64,000 nt of DNA from Raoultibacter massiliensis. Its GTDB lineage: Bacteria; Actinomycetota; Coriobacteriia; Coriobacteriales; Eggerthellaceae. Shown in pieces: positions 8,634 to 19,428 of this stretch (the first letter of the stretch is position 1; each line of letters begins with the position of its first letter). The stretch is from contig NZ_LT962671.1 of assembly GCF_900199545.1 (NCBI RefSeq), positions 1,104,814-1,168,813 of the forward strand, given 5' to 3'. The notes under the pieces were generated by a model. That model ran no database searches and had not been told where the DNA came from. It saw only the letters and a list, made by a program, of their open reading frames with translations. The translations under genes were made by a program, and so were the position numbers.

Positions 8634-9913
8634 GGTTTCCCGCATCCACCGAATCCCACCTGCTCGGTCTTTTGGATGAACGCTTCGGCGCAATCGGACG
8701 AAGCCGTAGCGACAATGCAGCAAAAACCCTGGTCTGCGCATCTGCGCCAGGGCGCATCGAACTTGCCGGCAACCACACCGATCATCAAGGCGGAAAAACC
8801 ATCGCCGCCGCCATCGAACACCGCGCCTACGCCATCGCGCGCGCAAACGGCACCGGCTCCATCCGCGTTTTCATGGACGGCTTCGGAAGCTTCTGCATGG
8901 GTCTAGACGACCTCGAAGCCAAAGCCGGCGAACTCGGAACACCCGCATCCCTTATACGCGGCATGGTCGCCGCATACTCCCGAGCGGGCGGCACCCTGCG
9001 CGGGTTCGACGCCGTAAGCTGCTCTGATATCCCTGTCGGCCGCGGGCTTTCTTCCTCGGCCGCATTCGAGGTGCTCATGGGAGTTTTGCTCCGAGCCCTG
9101 TGCACCCGCCACGACGAAACCCCCGCAAGATGCGAGATGATCTTTTCCAGGCAAGAGCTTACGGCGATAGCTCTTGAGGGCGCGCAGGTCGAGCAGGCGT
9201 ATTTCGGGAAACCCAGCGGATCGCAAGATCAACTCGCTTGCGCCCACGGCGGCGTGGCGGCCATGGATTTCTCAAGCGATCCCCCGCGCATCTCTCCCAT
9301 CGCGTTCGACGCCGAGTCCTTCGGCTACGCGCTCTGTCTGATCGACAGCCGCTGCGACCATTCGGCCCACACCGACGAATACGCCGCCGTACCCGCAGAC
9401 ATGCAGGCAGTCGCCCGGCTCTTCGACGGAATCACACTTCATGATGTGGGTGAACGTGCTTTTTTCGACGGGTTCGCAACCGCTCGCGAGCGCCTTGGGG
9501 ATCGGGCTGCCTTGCGCGCACTGCACTATTTCGAGGAAACGAAGCGCGCGGGGATGCAGCAAGAAGCGCTTCGATCGGGTGACTTCACAAGGTTTCTCAG
9601 CCTCGTTCGCGAATCGGGCGCCTCGTCCGCCCAATTCCTGCAAAACGTTTCTGCGCGCTCGGACCGCACGGGGAAAAGCCAACCCGCCATGGTCGTTTTG
9701 GCACTGTGCGCACACCTGCTCGACGGAGCAAGAACCTCTCGGGGCGCATATCGCATCCACGGCGGCGGATTCGGTGGAAGCGTTCTTTCCATCGTGGAGG
9801 CAAAAGAAGCCGACCGCTTCATGAAGGCGATGGATGCGCTGCTCGGGTACCGTGCCTGCATTCCCGTTGCAATCAGCCCCGAAGGCGCCTCGGTAAAGCG
9901 GGTCGACCGATGA
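8630..9913 (+). CDS. galK: Galactokinase (GHMP kinase)
   Basis: Phosphorylates galactose at C1, the first Leloir step after anomer supply. The 427-residue protein has the galactokinase signature PGRIELAGNHTDHQGG (40-55), the GHMP ATP-binding motif PVGRGLSSSAAFE near 132, and the C-terminal GGGFGGSVLSIV loop. The GNHTDHQGG form, instead of the enterobacterial GEHTDYN, matches variants common in Gram-positive gut bacteria. It starts within the stop of the GH2 gene and ends within the start of galT, so all three are translationally coupled. Confidence 0.93.
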   Translation: MRFPASTESHLLGLLDERFGAIGRSRSDNAAKTLVCASAPGRIELAGNHTDHQGGKTIAAAIEHRAYAIARANGTGSIRVFMDGFGSFCMGLDDLEAKAGELGTPASLIRGMVAAYSRAGGTLRGFDAVSCSDIPVGRGLSSSAAFEVLMGVLLRALCTRHDETPARCEMIFSRQELTAIALEGAQVEQAYFGKPSGSQDQLACAHGGVAAMDFSSDPPRISPIAFDAESFGYALCLIDSRCDHSAHTDEYAAVPADMQAVARLFDGITLHDVGERAFFDGFATARERLGDRAALRALHYFEETKRAGMQQEALRSGDFTRFLSLVRESGASSAQFLQNVSARSDRTGKSQPAMVVLALCAHLLDGARTSRGAYRIHGGGFGGSVLSIVEAKEADRFMKAMDALLGYRACIPVAISPEGASVKRVDR

Positions 9914-11442
9914 CGGATCCCTTGATCGAACCGGCCCTTCAATCCAAAGCGCGCACCCCGCTGCCAACCGACGACGCACCCGAAACGGTACGCAAGGTCT
10001 TCCGAACCCTGCTTGCGCGCAATTCCGAGGAAGCAACCGCGTACCTCTACGAGCTGGGCACCGCAAGCGGCTACATCGACAGGCAGGCCCTTGCCCGAAA
10101 CATCCGCTGGACGAGCGAGGAAGCATACGGTGTGCTCGAGTGCACCATCAACCTCGCGAAACCCGAGAAAGACCCGCGCAGCATCGCACAAGCCGCCCGA
10201 TCGGAAAAACTGCGTTCCGCCTCGCCTGCAAGCCCCGGGCAACCGCCCCTGTGCGACCTCTGCTGGGAAAACGAGGGCTATGCTGGCTCGCCCGAACATC
10301 CCGCAAAACCAGGACTCCGAATAGCGCCCATCACGCTCGGAGGCGAACCCTGGGGCCTCCAATACTCCCCATACGCGTACTTCACCGAACATTGCATTGC
10401 CCTGAGCAGGGACCATCGCCCCATGAAGATCGATGCCTCCGCATTCGATCGGCTGCTCGATTTTGTAGATGCTTTCCCGTTTTACTTCATAGGATCGAAT
10501 GCCGATCTGCCCGTAGTAGGCGGATCGATTCTCGCACACGACCACTTCCAAGGAGGGCGCCACACGTTCCCGCTCATGAAGGCAGGTATTCGCGGCGAGT
10601 TCGGGTTAGCGGATTTTCCCGACGTTCGTTTCGCCATCGTCGATTGGCCCGCCTCAACGATTCGCCTCGCATCAGACGATCGGAAACAGCTCGCACATGC
10701 AGCTGAAAGGGTGCTTGCCGTTTGGCGGGACTTCTCTAACGAAGCGTGCGGCATCGCGGCGTTTTCGGGTCCGATCCCGCACAACACGCTCAACCCCATC
10801 GTGCGCAAGACGGGGCCGACCTACCGCATGGAGCTCGTGCTTCGCAACAACCGAACCGATGCCGAACATCCTTGGGGGATTTTCCATCCCGCCGAACACC
10901 TTCATCACATCAAGAAGGAGAACATCGGCCTCATAGAGATCATGGGGCTCGCCGTACTGCCCCCTCGCCTGGCGAGCGAGCTTCCCGCCGTGCAAAAGGA
11001 GCTGGTCGACGCTGCGCGCCGCAACCTGGCAACCCGCGATCTCGAAAACCGGCTGCTCGCCCAATCGCTCACCTCATCCCATGCAACCTGGGCCGCAGAT
11101 ATCTACACCCGCCGGCAGGAAGAGCTTTTGAGTTGCGAGGGGCCGTATCCACGCGGGAACGAAAAGGAATCGGCTGACGGATCGCGTGTGCTCGTTTCGC
11201 CGCACCCTGCATCCAGTACGCAACCCGACCGCATTCCTTCCGAAACGCCCGAACCCACGCGCGGAGAGCCTTCCGGTTTCGGGCTTCACCCCGTCATCAA
11301 ACAGGAAGTCGCGCACGCTTTCACGACCATCCTCGAAACCACAGGCGTATTCAAGCAAACCGCCCAGGGAGATGCAGGTTGGGATTCCCTTATCGAAGCG
11401 CTCGGTAAAACGCACCGGGAGCAGCAAAAACCGACGTCGTAG
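9910..11442 (+). CDS. galT: UDP-glucose-hexose-1-phosphate uridylyltransferase, type 2
   Basis: Transfers UMP from UDP-glucose to galactose-1-phosphate. At 510 residues, with the motif GGSILAHDHFQGG (active-site region around H210), it belongs to the larger GalT family 2 of Gram-positive bacteria, not the short E. coli type. Other family features are IAPITLGGEPWGLQYSPY and GPIPHNTLNPIVRKTGPTYR-like segments. It is the last gene of the operon. Neither galE nor galM lies in the window, so UDP-galactose recycling must be encoded elsewhere. A hexanucleotide repeat begins 26 bases after its stop. Confidence 0.93.
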   Translation: MTDPLIEPALQSKARTPLPTDDAPETVRKVFRTLLARNSEEATAYLYELGTASGYIDRQALARNIRWTSEEAYGVLECTINLAKPEKDPRSIAQAARSEKLRSASPASPGQPPLCDLCWENEGYAGSPEHPAKPGLRIAPITLGGEPWGLQYSPYAYFTEHCIALSRDHRPMKIDASAFDRLLDFVDAFPFYFIGSNADLPVVGGSILAHDHFQGGRHTFPLMKAGIRGEFGLADFPDVRFAIVDWPASTIRLASDDRKQLAHAAERVLAVWRDFSNEACGIAAFSGPIPHNTLNPIVRKTGPTYRMELVLRNNRTDAEHPWGIFHPAEHLHHIKKENIGLIEIMGLAVLPPRLASELPAVQKELVDAARRNLATRDLENRLLAQSLTSSHATWAADIYTRRQEELLSCEGPYPRGNEKESADGSRVLVSPHPASSTQPDRIPSETPEPTRGEPSGFGLHPVIKQEVAHAFTTILETTGVFKQTAQGDAGWDSLIEALGKTHREQQKPTS

Positions 11443-11468
11443 GCCACCGCACCCGAAACTCGCCCAAA

Positions 11469-11521
11469 GCTGCGGCTGCGGCTGCGGCTGCGGCTGCGGC
11501 TGCGGCTGCGGCTGCGGCTGC
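11469..11521. repeat. Hexanucleotide tandem repeat (GCTGCG)n
   Basis: Almost nine uninterrupted copies of GCTGCG occupy 53 bases just after galT. The exact copies imply recent slippage. A 12-base direct repeat CCCGAAACTCGC flanks it at 11452-11463 and 11552-11563, exactly 100 bases apart. No credible gene runs through the array. Confidence 0.95.
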
Positions 11522-11695
11522 ATAAAGCATAGTGCATCTCGCCACGATTCGCCCGAAACTCGCTTGAACCTTACGCGAATCAACCGAAAACCCAACGCAT
11601 TTTCTATCCAAATCTTACACGAGTTTTTTCATCATACCTGATCAATAACGTTATTTCTCATCCTTTTCAGTCGCCGTCCGTGTTATCCTCTGCCC

Positions 11696-12679
11696 ATGCC
11701 GATCATATTGTGCGACATATCTTCACTCGAGTACTGGCGCCACCGCAGCGCACGCGACCTTGCTGACGAACCGCGCTCCGTTATGCTGCGCGGCAATTCG
11801 GGCCGCACGGACAAACCAACCTCAGCTCAGATCGATGCCCTCCTCGAAAGAGAGTTTTCTTTTCTTTCGCGACCCGTTCATCTTCTTGTTCCAAATGAAA
11901 GAACCCGCTGCAGAGACGAGCGCGTTTTCTGTCACACGCGGCCAAGCGAAATACCATGCAACTCCTTCATCCAGGCATCGGAGGATATTTTCGTTTATCG
12001 CCCGGAACCCACATTCATCCAGACTGCGAGAAAGCTCCCGGTCTCCCTTGCCACGCTGATCGGCCTCGAACTGTGCGGAACCTATCGATTGCCCGTCGGA
12101 GGCCATGTTACCCAGTACCAAGTTCCTCCTTTAGCCTCGATTCAGTCGCTTCGACAATACGCAGAAAGGGCCCGCGGAATGTACGGGACGACCAATGCGA
12201 AGCGAGCTCTGCAATACGTTATCGACGGATCCGAATCGCCCATGGAGTCAAAGCTTTACGAACTCCTATGTTTCTCCAAGAGAATAGGGGGACGCGGACT
12301 GAGCAAACCGAACCTCAACCACAAGCTTGCCACAACGGAATCGTTCAGAAGGGCAACCGGCAAGAAGAGCCTGAGATGCGATTTGTTCTGGCCCGAATAC
12401 AACATCGCAGTCGAGTACGACAGCAGCGAACACCACACGGGGCCAGACAACATCGCCGACGACGCAACGAGGCGCGCCGCACTCGCAAGCCTTGGCATCA
12501 AAGTAGTCACCGTAACCAATCGCCAGGTCAAACGAATCGTCGAGTTCGATGTGGTTGTCGAGCTTCTTGAAAAGCTGATGCTCAAAAGGAAGCGGCCCAC
12601 CAGCAGGCAATGGAGGCATAAGGAACTCGAGTTGAGATCGACCATACTCCCTTACGGAGCCTCCTGCGATCCCCTGTAA
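11696..12679 (+). CDS. Orphan PD-(D/E)xK (DUF559/Vsr-like) endonuclease-domain protein
   Basis: A 327-residue protein. The C-terminal half (about 180-310) looks like a very-short-patch-repair/DUF559 nuclease fold: E in MESKLYELL, then RCDLFWPEYNIAVEYDSSEHH (D and ExD-type acids), a paired R/K region and GIKVVTVTNRQV. The N-terminal half is not recognised. No methylase or helicase partner lies next to it. Its base composition is visibly more A+T-rich than the flanking genes, and its upstream region even more so, which suggests acquisition. A TTATCC hexamer ends seven bases before the ATG and no Shine-Dalgarno is visible. The nuclease assignment is by motif only; function is unknown. Confidence 0.7.
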   Translation: MPIILCDISSLEYWRHRSARDLADEPRSVMLRGNSGRTDKPTSAQIDALLEREFSFLSRPVHLLVPNERTRCRDERVFCHTRPSEIPCNSFIQASEDIFVYRPEPTFIQTARKLPVSLATLIGLELCGTYRLPVGGHVTQYQVPPLASIQSLRQYAERARGMYGTTNAKRALQYVIDGSESPMESKLYELLCFSKRIGGRGLSKPNLNHKLATTESFRRATGKKSLRCDLFWPEYNIAVEYDSSEHHTGPDNIADDATRRAALASLGIKVVTVTNRQVKRIVEFDVVVELLEKLMLKRKRPTSRQWRHKELELRSTILPYGASCDPL

Positions 12680-12729
12680 CCAAGGTGGGAAGAAAACCGC
12701 AATCGACCTTCCTCTGGAAAATCGCCCCC

Positions 12730-12889
12730 AAAATGGCGGTCAAGGCAAGCTTCTGTCAATTTCGAGGCTCGCAAAATGATCCTCTTTCCGCGTTTGCGCA
12801 GGTCACGGATTTCGCGACAGCGAAATAACACGGAAAAGCACCCGAAACCGTGCCGTTTCGCTACAGAAGCTTGCCTTGACCGCCATTTT
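12730..12889. repeat. 160-bp inverted-repeat element A (27-bp perfect arms)
   Basis: The arms 12730-12756 (AAAATGGCGG...AGCTTCTGT) and 12863-12889 are perfect reverse complements over 27 bases, with 106 bases between them. Two further hairpins nest inside: 12785-12794 with 12827-12836 (one mismatch) and 12809-12815 with 12820-12826 (perfect, loop GACA). Each arm contains an ATG that opens a short inward frame starting MAVKASFC on both strands. It lies between the convergent nuclease gene and azlD. No target-site duplication is obvious. It could be a MITE-like element, a structured RNA or a bidirectional terminator. Confidence 0.9.
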
Positions 12890-13109
12890 AGATAGGTTTT
12901 TCAGAAAGGAAGTGCTTCCATTTACGCTGAGCTGAGGCAGGCCGCCCGCCACTCTGCATTTCGCCGAGAAGGACGCCCCGGACGCTGCCTTTGGACGCCG
13001 CTCTCGGACCGCATCGGCTACCGCCCTTGGAAGCCGTCTCGAACGCCGCCCTCGAATGCCCCGCCCTTGGAAGCTCCCGTATGCCGTTCGCGCGAGATGT
13101 CGTACGTCT
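12890..13109. other. Gene-poor stretch with a short direct repeat
   Basis: Between element A and the azlD stop no gene is supported. CCGCCCTTGGAAGC occurs twice, at 13021-13034 and 13061-13074 (40-base period), within GC-rich degenerate sequence containing several related CGCC...CTCGAA/GG pieces. It may be a decayed coding or repeat region. Confidence 0.5.
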
Positions 13110-13442
13110 TTAGATCAAAAGCAACAGCGCGTAGGCGACAACGCCCGCTATCGCACACCAGAGAAGCGATTTTGTCTTCAAGCCGACAACCACGACGATC
13201 GCCGCCGCCAACAAAGGCGCCGCTGCCGGCCACAAGCCCGCGTCGAACATCCCGGGTGTCAGCAGATCGTTGGCGACAAGCGCAGCGAATGCGGCAGGGG
13301 GGATGAATCCGAGCGCTTGGCTTACCCCTTCGGGCAGCTCTTTTCCTTTGAGTAGGAAAAGAGGCACCACGCGGCAAACGAGCATCGAGCCCGCACAGCA
13401 GGCGAACACAATGAGAAAATCAGACCAATTCATCGCAGTCAT
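13110..13442 (-). CDS. azlD: AzlD, branched-chain amino acid export small subunit
   Basis: A 110-residue protein with four hydrophobic helices. The segments DFLIVFACCAGSMLVCRVVP, LGFIPPAAFAALVANDLL and a Val/Ala-rich C-terminal helix are typical of AzlD. It partners AzlC in exporting branched-chain or related amino acids through the inner membrane. The ATG at 13442 overlaps the azlC stop (ATGA) and has GAGG upstream. An in-frame extension to 13751 is only a shadow of azlC. Confidence 0.88.
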   Translation of the reverse strand: MTAMNWSDFLIVFACCAGSMLVCRVVPLFLLKGKELPEGVSQALGFIPPAAFAALVANDLLTPGMFDAGLWPAAAPLLAAAIVVVVGLKTKSLLWCAIAGVVAYALLLLI

Positions 13443-14122
13443 CGCTGCCTCACCCGTGTAAACACCATGGCGGCCACCACGCCGGCGATCGCGCCGATCA
13501 GAATCGCAGGGCCCGAAAGGCCCACCGCTTTGCACGCGAACACCCCGACCATGGCAACGCCTACGGCTATGCCGTTTGCGACGGTGACCTTCTGAGTGCA
13601 CAGCAGGCAGATGAAAATGGAAGTCATGGCGAACGAGGCGATGGCCAGCGGTATCCCGATCGCATTGCCCACCAGCACGCCGACTACGTTCGAAAGGGCC
13701 CAGGAAGCCTGCGAGAACAGGTTCACCATCGTGGCCCGCCCGACCGACCATTCGCCCTCTTCGAACTTGGCCATGTTCACGCCGTAGCTCTCATCGGTTA
13801 CCGTCGCCGCAAACAGAAACGAGACGCGCTTGCGCGTCTTCGCGCACACCTTGGCAAACGATGCGCTGTACAGCATCTGCCGTGTATTGACAAGCGAAAC
13901 CGAAGCCACGATCGAAGCGATGGGCGCTCCTGCCAGCCACATGTTTGGAATCATGAACTGACCGGCTCCCGAATAAAACAGGGCGGAAAGCAGAAATACC
14001 TGCAAGGCATCCAGCCCGATCGACGAGCACAGGATTCCGCAGGGTATGCCGATGGCAACGTATCCGAGCATGATCGGAAACGCTGCATTGAGCGATTGTC
14101 GTATGTGTTCCTGAGATGGCAT
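13439..14122 (-). CDS. azlC: AzlC-family branched-chain amino acid permease
   Basis: A 228-residue membrane protein with the AzlC pattern: SLNAAFPIMLGYVAIGIPCGIL at the N-terminus, LFYSGAGQFMIPNMWLAG, NTRQMLYSASF, then VTDESYGV. The start at ATG 14122 is chosen because a good promoter (CTTACA, 17 bases, TATAAT) ends ten bases upstream. An upstream ATG at 14131 would lie inside or at the promoter edge. It forms a coupled pair with azlD and no regulator gene is adjacent. Confidence 0.9.
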   Translation of the reverse strand: MPSQEHIRQSLNAAFPIMLGYVAIGIPCGILCSSIGLDALQVFLLSALFYSGAGQFMIPNMWLAGAPIASIVASVSLVNTRQMLYSASFAKVCAKTRKRVSFLFAATVTDESYGVNMAKFEEGEWSVGRATMVNLFSQASWALSNVVGVLVGNAIGIPLAIASFAMTSIFICLLCTQKVTVANGIAVGVAMVGVFACKAVGLSGPAILIGAIAGVVAAMVFTRVRQR

Positions 14123-14132
14123 AACCTGCATG

Positions 14133-14161
14133 ATTATAGCGATTCCCAGACCCGTTGTAAG
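14133..14161 (-). promoter_or_regulatory. Predicted azlCD promoter
   Basis: Minus-strand CTTACA, a 17-base spacer, then a perfect TATAAT. The -10 ends ten bases before the chosen azlC ATG, so the transcript would have almost no leader. Confidence 0.65.
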
Positions 14162-14209
14162 CCCCCGAACCGCAAAACTTTTCAGGGACGCGTATCGCAG
14201 AAGGCCCAA

Positions 14210-15253
14210 TCAGCGATGAAGCGATTGGGGGACGAACAGATCCTGATACAGGCTTTTCGCGAAACGGTCCGTCATGCCGGCAACGTAATCCGTTACCGCA
14301 CGCAGATCATCGCCGTCCGATATCGCTCGATACTCTTGGGGAACCTCGTCTATATGCTCCACATAGTAATCGAACAGGTCGCCGATGAGATGCATGGCTT
14401 TGCGGACCTCGGCCATGACGACGGGAGCCATGTACACGCGATCGAACAGAAACCGGCGAAGCTCGCTCATGGCGTCCCACACCCCTTCGCTCAGAGCGAT
14501 GTCGTCGCGGGCGGCGGATGTCTCGACCATATCGAGTACCAAGGTTTGGATCCGCGAGGAATGATCCGGGCCGAGCACCTCATGCGTAGAGGCGGGGAGA
14601 TCCGATTCCCGCAGAACGCCCGCACGTATGGCATCGTCGATATCATGGTTGACGTAGGCGATGCGGTCGGCTGTCGCCACGATACGGCCCTCGTAGGTTT
14701 CGGCCCGCAACGAACCGGTGTGGCAGATGATCCCGTCTCGGACTTCCGGCGTGAGGTTCAACCCCTTGCCGCCGTTCTCGATCACCTCGACTACGCGCAG
14801 GCTCTGCTCGTTGTGCCGGTACAGCAGGTTTCCCTCGGAGCCGTCGATGCGCACCCCCCGATGCCGGGCGATGCACATCGAAAGCGCCTCCTCCCCCGTA
14901 TGGCCGAACGGCGTATGCCCGAGATCGTGCCCGAGGGCGATCGCCTCGGTCAAATCTTCGTTCAGTCCGAGGGCTCTCGCTATCGTGCGGGCAATCTGCG
15001 AAACCTCGAGCGTGTGGGTGAGCCTCGTTCTAAAGTGGTCGCCCTCGGCAGCAAGGAACACCTGGGTTTTATGGGAAAGGCGGCGAAACGATTTCGTATG
15101 GAGGATCTTATCGCGGTCGCGCTGGTAATCGTTACGCAGAATATCGGGCTCCGTCGAGCGCGCCCTGCCCTCGCTTTCGTCGGCGAACGAAGCCTCTTCC
15201 GAAAGCGTCTCGTGCTCGCGCTGCTCCTGGTTTTCGCGGTAGATGATATGCAT
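14210..15253 (-). CDS. dgt: dGTPase-like HD-domain dNTP triphosphohydrolase
   Basis: Hydrolyses dNTPs to the nucleoside and tripolyphosphate. The 347-residue protein has KSFRRLSHKTQVF, TRLTHTLEVSQIARTIAR (the H of the HD site) and ALGHDLGHTPFGHTGE (the HD pair). These are the metal-binding signature of the Dgt/SAMHD1 family. The ATG at 15253 has an excellent AAGGAGGCGGC ribosome binding site. It stands between mtnA and azlC, each in its own small unit. Its preferred nucleotide cannot be told from sequence. Confidence 0.9.
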   Translation of the reverse strand: MHIIYRENQEQREHETLSEEASFADESEGRARSTEPDILRNDYQRDRDKILHTKSFRRLSHKTQVFLAAEGDHFRTRLTHTLEVSQIARTIARALGLNEDLTEAIALGHDLGHTPFGHTGEEALSMCIARHRGVRIDGSEGNLLYRHNEQSLRVVEVIENGGKGLNLTPEVRDGIICHTGSLRAETYEGRIVATADRIAYVNHDIDDAIRAGVLRESDLPASTHEVLGPDHSSRIQTLVLDMVETSAARDDIALSEGVWDAMSELRRFLFDRVYMAPVVMAEVRKAMHLIGDLFDYYVEHIDEVPQEYRAISDGDDLRAVTDYVAGMTDRFAKSLYQDLFVPQSLHR

Positions 15254-15424
15254 GCCGCCTCCTTGCGCTCGATCCGGGCACAAACCGTTTTCGTCAGTGT
15301 AGCAGATCAACGAGATCCGAGCCGCATTCGTGCAGATCCGATCAGGACGCCCGTTCAACACCTTGCACTTCGCGCCTCCTGATCCTCGCTTTCTGCCAGG
15401 CGCTTTACTTCCTCTTCGTCTTGC

Positions 15425-16486
15425 TTATTCCGAACATGCGCGATCCGCCTCCATGATGGAGCTTGGCGCAAACACCCCGCGCTCGGTGACGATCGACGAG
15501 ATAAGCTCAGCGGGCGTCACGTCGAAGGCGGGGTTGTACACAGAGACCCCCTCGGGAATGCACGGCGAAACCTCTGAGGGGTCGCGCTCTTCGATGGGTA
15601 TCTCAGCGCCGCACGAAAGCGCCATGTCGAGCGTCGACGCCGGGGCGGCGACGTAGAAAGGGATCCCATGATGGCGCGCGAGCACGGCAAGGCCGTAGGT
15701 TCCTATCTTGTTGGCCGTATCGCCGTTTGCGCAGATGCGATCCGCCCCGACGATAACGGCATCGATCTTCCCGGCAGCCATGACCGAGGCCGCCATGGAG
15801 TCGCAGATGAGCGTGCACGGCACGCCTGCCCGACCAAGCTCCCACGCCGTAAGCCGCGCGCCCTGCCCGACCGGGCGGGTCTCATCGGCGTACACCCTCT
15901 CGATTTTGCCCTGCTCGAATGCCGAGTACACAACGCCCAGGGCAGTGCCGTAAAACGCCGTTGCCAAACTTCCTGCATTGCAGTGCGTCAGGACGCGGCT
16001 TCCCCTTCCCAAAAGCGCAGCCCCGTACATGCCGATCGCACGGTTCGCCGCTTCGTCTTCCTCTATCATGGCCTGCACATCGCCTGCAAGCAGCTTTGCA
16101 ACATCGCGGGCGGATACCGATTCGCATGCGGCCTCGCGCGCACAGCTCAGAGCACGCTCGACGCCCCACGCGAGGTTCACTGCAGTTGGACGCGCAGAGG
16201 ATACGCTGGATGCGATCGTCTCGAGTTCGGAGACCAGGCATGCCGAAGAGGTAGCCTCGGATTCGTTTGCCGCGTACAAGGCCAGGGCGGCCGCACCGCT
16301 CACGCCGATGGCGGGAGCGCCGCGAACGGCCAGCGTCTGTATGGCTTCTATCATTTCTTCGCACGTCATCACATCCCGATAGACCAACGATTCGGGCAGA
16401 CGCCGTTGATCGACGATGCGCACGGCCAATGCGCCGCCGTCCGCGCGGGCAAGCGCGATGCTGCGAGGCAGATTCTCTACTCCCAT
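15425..16486 (-). CDS. mtnA: S-methyl-5-thioribose-1-phosphate isomerase (MtnA family)
   Basis: A 353-residue protein of the eIF2B-like isomerase superfamily. It shows VRGAPAIGVSGAAALALYA, THCNAGSLATA (with the catalytic Cys), YADETRPVGQGARLTAWEL and VGADRICANGDTANKIGTY (catalytic Asp). MtnA isomerises methylthioribose-1-phosphate in methionine salvage. Related enzymes act on ribose-1,5-bisphosphate or 5-deoxyribose-1-phosphate, and no mtnK or other salvage gene lies nearby to confirm the role. The ATG at 16486 has GGAGG five bases upstream; TATACT (16517-16522) is a plausible -10. Confidence 0.88.
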   Translation of the reverse strand: MGVENLPRSIALARADGGALAVRIVDQRRLPESLVYRDVMTCEEMIEAIQTLAVRGAPAIGVSGAAALALYAANESEATSSACLVSELETIASSVSSARPTAVNLAWGVERALSCAREAACESVSARDVAKLLAGDVQAMIEEDEAANRAIGMYGAALLGRGSRVLTHCNAGSLATAFYGTALGVVYSAFEQGKIERVYADETRPVGQGARLTAWELGRAGVPCTLICDSMAASVMAAGKIDAVIVGADRICANGDTANKIGTYGLAVLARHHGIPFYVAAPASTLDMALSCGAEIPIEERDPSEVSPCIPEGVSVYNPAFDVTPAELISSIVTERGVFAPSSIMEADRACSE

Positions 16487-16611
16487 GGGTCCCTCCATTA
16501 GCTTCGATGCCATCAGAGTATACTCGATAGGCCGCATCGGCGCACGTGCTGCGCAAAGCCCGAATCGCCTCGAATACGACATCGCGTGCAAAAGCCATGG
16601 GGTTCCAAGGG

Positions 16612-16647
16612 GAAAGGGAAACGCCCCGACCTTGACGGCCGGGGCGC
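16612..16647 (-). terminator. Probable terminator of ppdK
   Basis: Minus-strand CGCCCCG and CGGGGCG form a seven-base-pair stem (16622-16628 with 16640-16646) followed by TTTCCCTTT. It lies about 43 bases after the ppdK stop. The T tract is interrupted. Confidence 0.65.
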
Positions 16648-16689
16648 CTATCGCATTGGCATTCTGCGCACGCCGCAAGCGGCTTCACG

Positions 16690-19428
<2,739 letters not shown>

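Noticed and set aside
11286..11595. Frames reading GCTGCG repeats as QPQPQP, RSRSRS or poly-Ala proteins
   Set aside because: Generated by the hexanucleotide array; no start site or conserved flanks.
13443..13751. An N-terminal extension of azlD
   Set aside because: It overlaps azlC in another frame, is Arg/His-rich, and the ATG at 13442 has both a ribosome binding site and the ATGA overlap.
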